A stretch of 64,000 nt of DNA, taken from assembly GCA_027488905.1 (NCBI GenBank), contig JAIYAT010000035.1:124001-188000 (forward strand). The letters are read 5' to 3'. Positions within the stretch are counted from its first letter, which is position 1, and every line of letters begins with the position of its first letter. The notes beneath the pieces are model-generated. The model ran no database searches, had not been told where the DNA came from, and saw nothing but the letters and a program-made list of their open reading frames with translations. The position numbers and the translations under genes were made by a program. This stretch comes from Bacteroidota bacterium (GTDB lineage Bacteria > Bacteroidota > Bacteroidia > UKL13-3). Below, piece after piece: positions 1 through 9,290 of the stretch.

Positions 1-220
1 TTCCCACCATTTGTATAGTAGCTTCCCACCATTTGTATAGTAGCTTCCCACCATTTGTATAGTAGCTCCCCACCACTTGGGTAGTAGCTTCCCACCATTT
101 GTATAGTAGCTTCCCACCACTTGGGTAGTAGCTTCCCACCATTTGGGTAGTAGCTTCCCACCTCTTATAGAGTAGCTCCCCACCATTTGGGTAGTAGCTT
201 CCCACCATTTGGGTAGTAGC
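1..220. repeat. 22-bp intergenic tandem repeat array, about 10 copies, cut by window start
   Basis: Units TTCCCACCATTTGTATAGTAGC / TTCCCACCATTTGGGTAGTAGC in exact 22-bp register, no spacers. Confidence 0.97.
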
Positions 221-224
221 TTCT

Positions 225-286
225 CAATCTGTGAAAATCTGTGGCATCTGTGAGAAATAAGGTGGCTCACAGATAGCACAGATTAA
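225..286. repeat. Imperfect inverted repeat built from ATCTGTG words
   Basis: TCTGTGAAAATCTGTGGCATCTGTGAG versus CTCACAGATAGCACAGATTAACACAGA: about 27-bp arms with about 4 mismatches. Confidence 0.85.
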
Positions 287-313
287 CACAGAAGCACCTC
301 AGCTATCGCTCCA

Positions 314-384
314 TTTTTGGCTGTTGGTTTTTAGCATTTGGCAGTTAGCCATGCCAATGGCCAAAAGCCAACTGCTAAAAGCCG
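314..384. repeat. Imperfect palindrome of the GCTAAAAGCCAA type
   Basis: GGTTTTTAGCATTTGGCAGTTAGCC ... GGCCAAAAGCCAACTGCTAAAAGCC; CCAACTGCTAAAAGC recurs at 1156-1170. Confidence 0.75.
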
Positions 385-440
385 TTCTTGCTTTCCAACA
401 ATATTTTATTAACCTTTGATAAGCCCAATTTTTATAGCTT

Positions 441-1103
441 ATGAATCCTAAACTCATTTTTAAACCTTTTTACACAAGTCTAAAATTACTTTTGCTTTTG
501 TCTATATTTTTTGGAATTAGCAATTGTAAAAGAGACATTGATGGCCCTTGTGATAAGTCGAATATATACTATGATACCTCTTATTTTGAAAAGAATGAAA
601 GAGACCTACTACCAGATTGGGAAGGAGATTCCCTCTTTTTTTATTCTGATGCAGGCGATACAGCCTATCTGTTTTGCAAATCACAATATTTAGGGATTAC
701 TTATGATTACCCTGGTCGTAATGGTTCCACTTGGTGCAGTTGGACCGAAACTTATCCCTATGAATCATTTGGTGCAACTTATAGTTCAAACAATTCAGAA
801 TTGAATAATATAAGTATCCAAATTTACAAAGAATCCTATTCAAAATATGACCAAAGCAATCCACCTTTTAGGCAGGCTAAAATTGATATTTCAAAATATG
901 GGATATATGACTTATTAATTTTTGACGGAAAAATTCAACCAGATGATTCCGTTTTGTTAACTAATGGAAAATACGAAGTTGGGATTTTGGATGATGATTC
1001 GAAGATAATTAGAACCACAATGAATCTGAATGTTGGTTTAATGATAATGGAGACCAAAAATGTAAAAAAATGGACCTTATTTAGATATACTTTAGTTAAT
1101 TAA
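441..1103 (+). CDS. Hypothetical lipoprotein
   Basis: ORF with signal peptide and lipobox-like FFGISNC. Confidence 0.6.
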   Translation: MNPKLIFKPFYTSLKLLLLLSIFFGISNCKRDIDGPCDKSNIYYDTSYFEKNERDLLPDWEGDSLFFYSDAGDTAYLFCKSQYLGITYDYPGRNGSTWCSWTETYPYESFGATYSSNNSELNNISIQIYKESYSKYDQSNPPFRQAKIDISKYGIYDLLIFDGKIQPDDSVLLTNGKYEVGILDDDSKIIRTTMNLNVGLMIMETKNVKKWTLFRYTLVN

Positions 1104-1257
1104 TCTTACAAACCTTGTTGGCCTGATGGCTTAATTCTTTGCCAACCGCCAACCACCAACTGCTAAAAGCTAACTTCCAGCAGCCTTTTTTAAATGATAT
1201 TTTGATAACTTGTAAATATATTGCAAAGGAAAGCCCTGAATAATTTATCGTTTTAAA

Positions 1258-1857
1258 ATGACTTCTCCTTCAGTTTTTACTTCCTTAGATGCCTATGTTG
1301 CCAGGTGCATTTCGCTCTCCGAGGCAGACTTTGCTTACTTTCATGCTCAATTAATGGTTAAGCATTACAAAAAGAAAAGTCGATTACTTAGTGCAGGTGA
1401 AATTTGCTCCTTCGAAGGGTTTATTACCAAGGGTTGTTGTAGAGTTTACTATTTAAATGAAAAAGGAAACGAAGTTGATTTATATTTTGGAATAGAAGAG
1501 TGGTGGGTGAGCGACATGGCCAGTTTTACCCAACAGAAACCATCTAATTTATTTATTGAAACCTTAGAGGATACTGAGTTAATCATCATTAGTTATGAAG
1601 CAAAGGAGCGTTTATTCATTAGAATTCCGGCCTTCGAACGTATGTTTCGGTTAATGGTTCAACGTACCCATGAAACCCTCATGAAACGATTAATTTCTTC
1701 GTTCAGTGAACCTGCAGAAGAGCGTTACTTAAGCTTTGTCGCCAAATATCCTTCCATTGTTCAGCGTGTGCCTCAACACCTTATTGCAGCCTATTTAGGC
1801 ATTACCCCAGAGTTCCTATCGAAAATCAGGTCTAAGTTAAAGGCTAAAAATCTTTGA
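1258..1857 (+). CDS. Crp/Fnr family transcriptional regulator
   Basis: cNMP-binding-like N-terminus and C-terminal HTH (HLIAAYLGITPEFLSKIRSKL). Confidence 0.85.
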   Translation: MTSPSVFTSLDAYVARCISLSEADFAYFHAQLMVKHYKKKSRLLSAGEICSFEGFITKGCCRVYYLNEKGNEVDLYFGIEEWWVSDMASFTQQKPSNLFIETLEDTELIIISYEAKERLFIRIPAFERMFRLMVQRTHETLMKRLISSFSEPAEERYLSFVAKYPSIVQRVPQHLIAAYLGITPEFLSKIRSKLKAKNL

Positions 1858-1927
1858 TGTTTTTCTTAATCTATTTCAATGTTTAGGTTTTATTCTTGCT
1901 TTAATTTTGAACCAAATTTAAATCACC

Positions 1928-2647
1928 ATGAATACTATCATCCATAAAGCTGAAACTCGCGGAAAAGCAGATTTCGGTTGGTTAAAATCCTTTCACACTT
2001 TTAGTTTTGGTTCATACCATAACCCAGAAAGAGTGCATTTTGGCGCCTTAAGGGTTTTAAATGATGATACAGTTGCCGCAGCAATGGGTTTTGGCAAACA
2101 TCCGCATGACAATATGGAAATTATTTCTATTCCCTTAGAAGGCGATTTAGAGCACCAAGACTCTATGGGGAATACTGCTGTGATTAAGCAAGGCGACATT
2201 CAAGTGATGAGTGCTGGAACTGGAATTTTTCATAGCGAATACAATCGCAATAAGGATAAACAAACGAAGTTCCTTCAAATTTGGGTTTTTCCAAACCAAC
2301 GTAACGTTGAACCAAGATACGACCAAAAAACCTTAAACCTTTCAGAAAGGCAAAACAAGTTGCAACTTGTACTCTCGGGAGAACCATCTGCAGATGCTGT
2401 TTGGATTTACCAAGATGCAAGATTTTACTTAGGTAAATTCGATAAGGATTTTAATGCATTACATACCCTTAAAAGCAATAGCCATGGCGTTTATGCTTTT
2501 ATACTTTCAGGAGATTGGAACATCAATGGAAATATTTTAACTTCAAGAGATGGCATCGGAATATCCCAAACTTCAGAAATCTCTGTCACAGCCTTGTCGG
2601 ATCAAGCCGAAATCTTATTGATGGAATTACCTATGCTAAATGAATAA
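1928..2647 (+). CDS. Pirin family protein
   Basis: MNTIIHKAETRGKADFGWLKSFHTFSFGSYHNPERVHFGALRVLNDD, HPHDNMEIIS. Confidence 0.92.
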   Translation: MNTIIHKAETRGKADFGWLKSFHTFSFGSYHNPERVHFGALRVLNDDTVAAAMGFGKHPHDNMEIISIPLEGDLEHQDSMGNTAVIKQGDIQVMSAGTGIFHSEYNRNKDKQTKFLQIWVFPNQRNVEPRYDQKTLNLSERQNKLQLVLSGEPSADAVWIYQDARFYLGKFDKDFNALHTLKSNSHGVYAFILSGDWNINGNILTSRDGIGISQTSEISVTALSDQAEILLMELPMLNE

Positions 2648-2680
2648 ATTTCTTTAGATTGCCTAACTCTATTATAAGAA

Positions 2681-3247
2681 TTGATGCGCAAATTCATCTC
2701 AGAAGAAGATTTGATTCTGGTTTTAAATACCGGCACTGAGGCTGCATTTAATTTATTGTATAATAACTATTCAGCTTCAATCTTTGGATCAATTCTAAAG
2801 ATAGTTAACAATAGAGAATTAGCAGAAGACATTACCCAAGAGAGCTTTGTAAAAATTTGGAACAACTTTTCATCCTATGATTCCTCAAAGGGTAAACTGT
2901 ATACATGGATGCTTAATATTGCTAGAAATACAGCCATTGATGCACTCAAAAGCAAACAAGAACGAAACAGCCTTCAAAACCAAGATATAGAAAATTCCGT
3001 ATATGTAATTGATCAGCAATATCAAACTGATTTCAATACAGATGGTATTGGTTTGAAAAAGATTATTGAAGCATTGCCAAAAGACCAATTGGAAATTCTT
3101 CACAAAATGTATTTTGAAGGGTATACACAATCAGAAATTGCAAAAGATTTTGAAATCCCTTTAGGTACTGTCAAAACAAGAGCAAGACAAGCCATACAAA
3201 AGTTAAGAGGCGTATTTAATGAAAAACAGAAAGGAGGGATAAGTTGA
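2681..3247 (+). CDS. ECF-type RNA polymerase sigma factor (start may be 2684)
   Basis: Sigma region 2 (ITQESFVKIWNNFSSYD) and region 4 (GYTQSEIAKDFEIPLGTVKTRARQAIQKLR). Confidence 0.92.
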   Translation: MMRKFISEEDLILVLNTGTEAAFNLLYNNYSASIFGSILKIVNNRELAEDITQESFVKIWNNFSSYDSSKGKLYTWMLNIARNTAIDALKSKQERNSLQNQDIENSVYVIDQQYQTDFNTDGIGLKKIIEALPKDQLEILHKMYFEGYTQSEIAKDFEIPLGTVKTRARQAIQKLRGVFNEKQKGGIS

Positions 3248-4059
3248 ATTTAATAGAATTTAAAGAAAGTGGTTTGCTTGAATTATATGCATTGAATGCT
3301 TGTTCTCCAGAGGAAAAATTATTGGTTGAAAAAAACCTTGTTTTGTATCCAGAGTTATCCGTAGAATTAGATGAAATTAATGCAGCTTTAGAAAATTACT
3401 CTGAAATTTATTCGGAAATACCTCCAATTGGACTTGATCAAAAAATTAAAAAACAATTGGTTTTTAAACCAGAATTAAAGGTTTCCCCAAATGTTACTAT
3501 CAAGGAAGCCAATAAAAATAACTTAAATTTTTATAGGGTTTCATTAGCGGCAAGTCTTCTAGCTGTGTTAGGTTTAAGTATCCTTTTATTCTTTACACAA
3601 AATAGATTGAAGGAAACTGAAAATCAATTGGCAATTCTGAACCAAGAAAAAGTACTCCTGTCAGAAAATGTTAATCGCACCTCTTTAGAATTGACTAACT
3701 TGAGTCAAAGCTTTAAAAAGATTAGTACTGATGATTTTATTCAAGTTAAACTAACAGGAACAGAGAAGTTTCCTAATGCACAAATGAAGGTTTTTTGGAA
3801 CAAAGCGTCCAAAGAGACTTTTATTAGTCTTGTACAAATACCAAATTTACCTTTAGGAAAACAATTTCAATTGTGGGCATTGGTAGATGGGAAGCCAATT
3901 AATGCAGGCGTATTTGATAGTCTTCAAGGAATCTTAATTCTTAGCGATATTGCTACCACTCAAGCCGACCTTTTTGCAGTTACAATTGAAGATAAAGGCG
4001 GAAGTGTCAGTCCAACCCTTAGCGAAATGGTGGTTGCAGGAAAAGTCATAGGCTCGTAA
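3244..4059 (+). CDS. Anti-sigma factor, RskA-like C-terminal domain
   Basis: Overlaps sigma gene by 4 bp; central TM; FQLWALVDGKPINAGVFD typical of anti-sigma-K. Confidence 0.85.
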   Translation: MNLIEFKESGLLELYALNACSPEEKLLVEKNLVLYPELSVELDEINAALENYSEIYSEIPPIGLDQKIKKQLVFKPELKVSPNVTIKEANKNNLNFYRVSLAASLLAVLGLSILLFFTQNRLKETENQLAILNQEKVLLSENVNRTSLELTNLSQSFKKISTDDFIQVKLTGTEKFPNAQMKVFWNKASKETFISLVQIPNLPLGKQFQLWALVDGKPINAGVFDSLQGILILSDIATTQADLFAVTIEDKGGSVSPTLSEMVVAGKVIGS

Positions 4060-4131
4060 TTTTTTTTACAGGATTTAAATCCACCCTTTTTATTTTCTCG
4101 TATATGTGTTTGTAATCAATTTATAAAACAC

Positions 4132-4560
4132 ATGAAAAATCAAAATCTTAAAAGAACATTACGATTCACGCTTATTTTATTTGTTGGTCTTTTAGCTTCT
4201 TTAGCCATTCATTTATTTCTTATCCATAAAGCTAAGGAAAATCAAAAAGTTTTTGCAATGGGCAGGATTGATTTTAAGACCCAAACTGCGCAAGAAAATT
4301 TAACAGGAATTAGAGAATATACCGCATCTATAAATGGGATCAGCAATGCCATTTATAATTCTCAAGAGCGCGTATTGGTGTTTATTTATGAACCAAAAAT
4401 TGTAGATGCAGAAATGGTTTTAAATAAGGTTAAAAATCATTCTAAAGCGCTAGCCACTAGATACATTTCTTCTGAAACTGAGCTCAAATCTGGTTGTCCA
4501 GTTGACCTAAATAAATTTTCCTTTTTAGGAAAAGCACTTTCATTTTTAAGTTCTAATTAA
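4132..4560 (+). CDS. Membrane-anchored hypothetical protein, possible HMA-like fold
   Basis: N-terminal TM followed by short alpha/beta domain; no CxxC. Confidence 0.5.
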   Translation: MKNQNLKRTLRFTLILFVGLLASLAIHLFLIHKAKENQKVFAMGRIDFKTQTAQENLTGIREYTASINGISNAIYNSQERVLVFIYEPKIVDAEMVLNKVKNHSKALATRYISSETELKSGCPVDLNKFSFLGKALSFLSSN

Positions 4561-4583
4561 TCTCTAAACTAAATAAAAACAAC

Positions 4584-5159
4584 ATGAAAAAAACAACACT
4601 CGCTTTTACCGCAGCATTTTTAATGCTATTAGGCATCTCTTGTCAAAAAGATGAAACGAAAATTGAGCCACAACAAACACCTGCTTCTCTTTATACTAGA
4701 GTAGGAGGTAGCACAATGGTTGCAGATCCAAACAATCCTTCTACCATGATTGAGAAAGGAAGGTTAACCCTTCGTGCCGTGGTTGATAGTTCTATCTTAA
4801 TTATTGCCGCAGATACTCAAATGACAAAATTTTTCCCTACTTTGTTTATGGAATTGGGTTCAGGAAATACCAATGGATTAGCTGCTTTGAGCAAAAACTT
4901 TACAGACTTTATGTGTGCTGCTACTGGTTGCAAAAATGCTAGTTATGCCTACATGGGATTAAATATGAAGGATGCTCATAATCCAGCTAAACACAGCCGT
5001 ATGGGGGTAAAAGCTACATCTGCTGATTTTGATAAGTTTGTAGGACATATTGGATCTGGGTTAGCTAAAAATGGCGTAACTTCAGCTAACAACAAACAAT
5101 TGGTTGATGATTTAGTAGCTTTATTATACACAACTAAAGCCGATATCGTTCAGCAATAA
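4584..5159 (+). CDS. Lipoprotein with group-1 truncated-globin-like domain
   Basis: Lipobox LLGISC; LYTRVGG...FFPTLF...MKDAHNPAKHSRMGV resembles TrHb1 distal and proximal helices. Confidence 0.7.
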   Translation: MKKTTLAFTAAFLMLLGISCQKDETKIEPQQTPASLYTRVGGSTMVADPNNPSTMIEKGRLTLRAVVDSSILIIAADTQMTKFFPTLFMELGSGNTNGLAALSKNFTDFMCAATGCKNASYAYMGLNMKDAHNPAKHSRMGVKATSADFDKFVGHIGSGLAKNGVTSANNKQLVDDLVALLYTTKADIVQQ

Positions 5160-5178
5160 TTACAAACTAACTAACTAG

Positions 5179-5252
5179 CAGGTTTCATTGCATTTTTGGT
5201 TGATATATACTAATTATAGTTTATGCTCCAATATGCAGTGAAACCTGTTTTT
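5179..5252 (+). terminator. Long-loop terminator-like hairpin after globin gene
   Basis: CAGGTTTCATTGCAT / ATGCAGTGAAACCTG arms (1 mismatch), then TTTTTG. Confidence 0.6.
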
Positions 5253-5268
5253 GTTAAAACTTGCTATT

Positions 5269-5907
5269 ATCTGTTAAATAGAATTCTCATACCCTTATTG
5301 TTTTCATCAAATTTCCCCTCTTTGTAAACTACATTTCCATTTACTAAGGTATGGGTACAACCACTGAGTCAAATTGCGCTCCTTCAAAAGGGCTCCAGCC
5401 ACATTTATATAAAATATTACTTTTAGAAACCGTGTATTTTTGGTTCAAATCTACCAATACTAAATCTGCAAAAAAGCCTTCTTTAATAAATCCTCTGCGG
5501 CCTATTTTAAACAATATTGCTGGGTTGTGACAAGCTTTTTCAACAATTTTTTCTAGGCTAATTTTTCCTTTCTTGTAAAGTTGCAATAAGGCATTTAGGG
5601 TGTGTTGAACCAAAGGTCCGCCCGAAGGTGCTTTTAAATAGCTTTGCGACTTTTCTTCCAACGTATGCGGCGCATGGTCGGTTGCTAGCACATCAATTCT
5701 CCCATCAATTACTGCCTTTAAAATTTCTTCTCTATCATTTGCAGTTCTTACTGCAGGATTCCATTTTATAAAATTTCCTTTCTCAGCATAGTCTGCATCA
5801 CTAAACCACAAATGGTGTGTACAAGCTTCTGCAGTATTGCGTTTTTGAACTAGGGGAATGTCATTTCTAAATAAGTCTAGTTCTTTGGCTGTACTAATGT
5901 GCAAGAT
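5269..5907 (-). pseudogene. Truncated, frameshifted second copy of the 3' half of pyrC
   Basis: High identity to 6597-7229; lacks the N-terminal half; extra 2 nt (GGGTACAACCACTG versus GGGTAACCACTG) shifts the C-terminus. Confidence 0.93.
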
Positions 5908-6120
5908 TTTACTTAGGTAAATTCGATATAGATTTTAATGCAATACATACCCTTAAAAGCAATAGCCATGGCGTTTATGCTTTTATACTTTCAGGAGATT
6001 GGAACATCAATGGAAATATTTTAGCTTCCAGAGATGGCATCGGAATATCCCAAACTTCAGAAATCTCTGTCACAGCCTTGTCGGATCAAGCCGAAATATT
6101 ATTGATGGAATTACCTATGC
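5900..6120 (+). pseudogene. Duplicated 3' end of the pirin gene
   Basis: Nearly identical to 2416-2636 with only a few substitutions. Confidence 0.95.
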
Positions 6121-6128
6121 AGGCTTAA

Positions 6129-6587
6129 TTATTTGTAGTCTACGCCAATTCCTTCATAAATAAAGTGCATTAACCAAGCTGGGCCAATCAATAAAAACTG
6201 AAGGTCTTTTAAAAAGGAAGGTTTTTTACCTTCTATTTTATGACCCCAAAATTGGCCAATCCAAGCTACTACAAATACTATGAGGGATATTTCTACCACG
6301 GGGAAATAATTCTCATATAAATAACGAGCAACTAAATGGCAGAAAAAGGCAAAACCTATTGTTCCAATGGCAAGTTTCCAAGATAGTCTAATATAAAAGA
6401 TGCTTGCCAGTAAAATAACCGGCGTTGCTAAATGGAATGACACACCACTCAGGGTTAATTTTACGGTGTATAACAAGCCAATGATGCTAAAAAATATGCT
6501 AGGAACACATATCCAATGCACCAATTTATTGGTTGGGTTTTGGTGACTTTCGCCATATTCCTCAAACCAAGTATCTATACTTTTCAT
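6129..6587 (-). CDS. DUF962/Mpo1-like membrane protein
   Basis: WFEEYGESHQNPTNKLVHWICVPSIFFSIIGLLY, multiple TM helices. Confidence 0.85.
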   Translation of the reverse strand: MKSIDTWFEEYGESHQNPTNKLVHWICVPSIFFSIIGLLYTVKLTLSGVSFHLATPVILLASIFYIRLSWKLAIGTIGFAFFCHLVARYLYENYFPVVEISLIVFVVAWIGQFWGHKIEGKKPSFLKDLQFLLIGPAWLMHFIYEGIGVDYK

Positions 6588-6590
6588 TTG

Positions 6591-7928
6591 TTATCTGTTA
6601 AATGTTAATCGCATTCCTTTGGCAGTTTCATCAAATTTACCCGCTTGGTAAACTACATTTCCATTAACTAAGGTATGGGTAACCACTGAGTCAAATTGCA
6701 CTCCTTCAAAAGGGCTCCAGCCACATTTATATAAAATATTACTTTTAGAAACGGTGTATTTTTGGTTCAAATCTACCAATACTAAATCTGCAAAAAAGCC
6801 TTCTTTAATAAATCCTCTGCGGTCTATTTCAAATAGAATCGCTGGGTTATGACAAGCTTTTTCAACAATTTTTTCAATACTTATTTTTCCACCCTTGTAT
6901 AGTTGCAACAAGGCATTTAGGGTGTGTTGAACCAAAGGTCCGCCCGAAGGCGCTTTTAAATAGCTTTGCGACTTTTCTTCCAAGGTATGCGGCGCATGGT
7001 CGGTTGCCAGCACATCAATTCTCCCATCAATTACTGCCTTTAAAATTTCTTCCCTATCCTTTGAAGATTTTACTGCAGGATTCCATTTTATAAAATTCCC
7101 TTTCTCAGCATAATCTTCCTCGCTAAACCAAAGATGGTGCGTGCAAGCTTCAGCAGTTATGCGTTTTTGAACCAAGGGAATATCATTTCTAAATAAGTCT
7201 AGTTCTTTGGCTGTACTAATGTGCAAGATATGTAGGCGCGTATTGTATTTTTTAGCCAAGTCAACTGCAAAGCTAGACGACTTATAACAGGCTTCTTCAT
7301 TTCTAATTTTAGGGTGCCAACTCGCGTCAATAGCATCGCCATTGGCCGCAATTACCGAAGCTTGATTGGCTTTTACCATTGGGTCGTCTTCGCAATGTGT
7401 GGCAATAATTGTTTTTACTTCTTTAAATATTCTTTCTAAAGCCAAAGGGTCATCCACCAGCATATCGCCCGTACTTGAGCCCATAAAAATCTTTACGCCA
7501 CAGATTTTAGTTTCATCCACTTTAAGAAGTTCCTCAATATTATGGTTAGTAGTACCCATAAAGAAACTATAATTTGCTAAACTAACTTCCGCTGCGCGGG
7601 CATATTTCTGTTCTAACAATTCAATGGTTACGGCACTAGGAGAGGTGTTTGGCATTTCCATAAAAGAGGTAACCCCACCAGCAACTGCAGCTTTTGGCTC
7701 AGTATACAAATCTCCTTTATAGGTTAAACCAGGTTCTCTAAAATGCACTTGGTCGTCTATTAAACCAGGAATTAATATTTTTCCGCTGGCGTCAATCACT
7801 TGGTCGGCAGGCATATTTATCCCTTGCTTTTCAATTTTTTCAATAAAAGCACCTTTTATAAATACATCAGCATGAAATTGTTCACCCTCATTAATCAAGA
7901 GTGCATTTTTAATAAGTATTGTTTTCAT
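6591..7928 (-). CDS. pyrC: Dihydroorotase
   Basis: [44 protein letters not shown]. Confidence 0.95.
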   Translation of the reverse strand: MKTILIKNALLINEGEQFHADVFIKGAFIEKIEKQGINMPADQVIDASGKILIPGLIDDQVHFREPGLTYKGDLYTEPKAAVAGGVTSFMEMPNTSPSAVTIELLEQKYARAAEVSLANYSFFMGTTNHNIEELLKVDETKICGVKIFMGSSTGDMLVDDPLALERIFKEVKTIIATHCEDDPMVKANQASVIAANGDAIDASWHPKIRNEEACYKSSSFAVDLAKKYNTRLHILHISTAKELDLFRNDIPLVQKRITAEACTHHLWFSEEDYAEKGNFIKWNPAVKSSKDREEILKAVIDGRIDVLATDHAPHTLEEKSQSYLKAPSGGPLVQHTLNALLQLYKGGKISIEKIVEKACHNPAILFEIDRRGFIKEGFFADLVLVDLNQKYTVSKSNILYKCGWSPFEGVQFDSVVTHTLVNGNVVYQAGKFDETAKGMRLTFNR

Positions 7929-7987
7929 TTACTGCGAACTTAATAAATATTGTTTCAAACTGTACATTTGTGCCTAAACTACAAACA

Positions 7988-8869
7988 TTGAATTTATCAC
8001 CAAAGGCCATTGGATGGCTTGCATTCTGGGCTGTTTCCATTTTTTGGGGTACAACCTTTCTTGCTATCAAAATAGGGATATCAACTTTTCCTCCTTTTGC
8101 CATGGCTGCGTTTAGGCATACCTCGGCAGGAATTATCTTGATTTCTTATTTTTTAATCAAAGGGCATAAAATACCTAACTTAAAAGCCTTACGCACCTTT
8201 TCATTAAATGGATTGTTAATGCTGGCAGGCGGAAATGGCATCATAAGTTGGGCCATGCAATACGTTGGCAGCGGGTTAACTGCCTTAATCTGTGCTTTAA
8301 CGCCCGTTTGGATTGTGCTCATCAATAGAATTACTGGAGATAAAACACATATTTCTTGGTTGGTGATTTTGGGTTTTGTGATTTGTCTTATCGGGCAAGT
8401 TTTATTTTTTAAAGATAAAGTTTCATACTTCGACGACCCAATGTACGCTTGGGGAATTGCTGCTGTAGTACTTTCCAATATTTTATGGGCAATGGGAACC
8501 GTGTATTCAAAAAACCATGTTACCAATGTTCCTCCGCTATTTGCAGCCGGTTTGCAAATGATTCCAGGAGGTTTATTATTATTTGTTGTAGCTGCTTTAC
8601 GAGGTGAGTTAACCGACTTAAACCCAGCTCCACAAGCTATTAATGCATTGATTTACTTGGTTCTATTTGGTTCATTACTCGCCTATAGCGCTTATATGTA
8701 TGTGATTAAAAATTTGCCAGCCACCATTGTTTCTACTTATGCGTATATAAATACTCTGGTTGCCATTGTACTTGGTTGGTTCTGGTTAGGCGAATCCTTA
8801 GATGTTAACACCTTAATTGCCGCAGCGTTTACAATTGGTGGCGTAATTTTGGTGAGTAAAAACGGGTAG
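7988..8869 (+). CDS. EamA/DMT-family transporter (ORF open from 7919)
   Basis: WAVSIFWGTTFLAIKIGISTFPPF and ten-TM EamA pattern. Confidence 0.88.
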   Translation: MNLSPKAIGWLAFWAVSIFWGTTFLAIKIGISTFPPFAMAAFRHTSAGIILISYFLIKGHKIPNLKALRTFSLNGLLMLAGGNGIISWAMQYVGSGLTALICALTPVWIVLINRITGDKTHISWLVILGFVICLIGQVLFFKDKVSYFDDPMYAWGIAAVVLSNILWAMGTVYSKNHVTNVPPLFAAGLQMIPGGLLLFVVAALRGELTDLNPAPQAINALIYLVLFGSLLAYSAYMYVIKNLPATIVSTYAYINTLVAIVLGWFWLGESLDVNTLIAAAFTIGGVILVSKNG

Positions 8870-8903
8870 TTTGGTTTGAACCCAATTTTCTGTAACTTCT
8901 TAT

Positions 8904-9284
8904 ATGAATACAGAAACACCCAATAATAACAAGCTCACTGGTCAAAAAGGAGAGGAGTTGGCCACTAATTTTTTAGAAAAAAAGGGATACAAAATCCTTG
9001 ATACGAATTTTGTTTCAGGTAAGTATGAAATAGATTTAATCTGCGAGTTTCAAAACAAACTAGTATTTGTTGAAGTCAAAACAAGACACAACGCCAAAAT
9101 AGAACCAGAGTTTGCTGTGAATAGAAGTAAACAACAACACATTGCCAGAGCTGCCGAAGGCTATATGCGGTTAAAAAAGCTCAACCAAGAAATCAGGTTT
9201 GATATCATTGCCATCAACCATGGAAATGGGCAAACAGAAATTATTCATTTTGAAGATGCCTTTTACCCCATTTATTATAAGTAG
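8904..9284 (+). CDS. YraN/UPF0102 family endonuclease-like protein
   Basis: GQKGEELATNFLEKKGYKILDTNF...EIDLICEFQNKLVFVEVKTR. Confidence 0.92.
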   Translation: MNTETPNNNKLTGQKGEELATNFLEKKGYKILDTNFVSGKYEIDLICEFQNKLVFVEVKTRHNAKIEPEFAVNRSKQQHIARAAEGYMRLKKLNQEIRFDIIAINHGNGQTEIIHFEDAFYPIYYK

Positions 9285-9290
9285 GTAAAA

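Noticed and set aside
1-220. Possible CRISPR array
   Set aside because: Units are contiguous 22-mers with no spacers, and no cas genes are present; it is a minisatellite.
5344-5904. 186-aa ORF as a functional second dihydroorotase
   Set aside because: Lacks the N-terminal half with metal ligands and carries a C-terminal frameshift; it is part of the chimeric pseudogene.
7909-8103. Short antisense ORFs in the supplied track (such as 7909-8103 minus, 2184-2420 minus, 12715-12951 plus)
   Set aside because: They lie antisense to well-supported CDSs, lack family signatures and look like by-products of codon composition.
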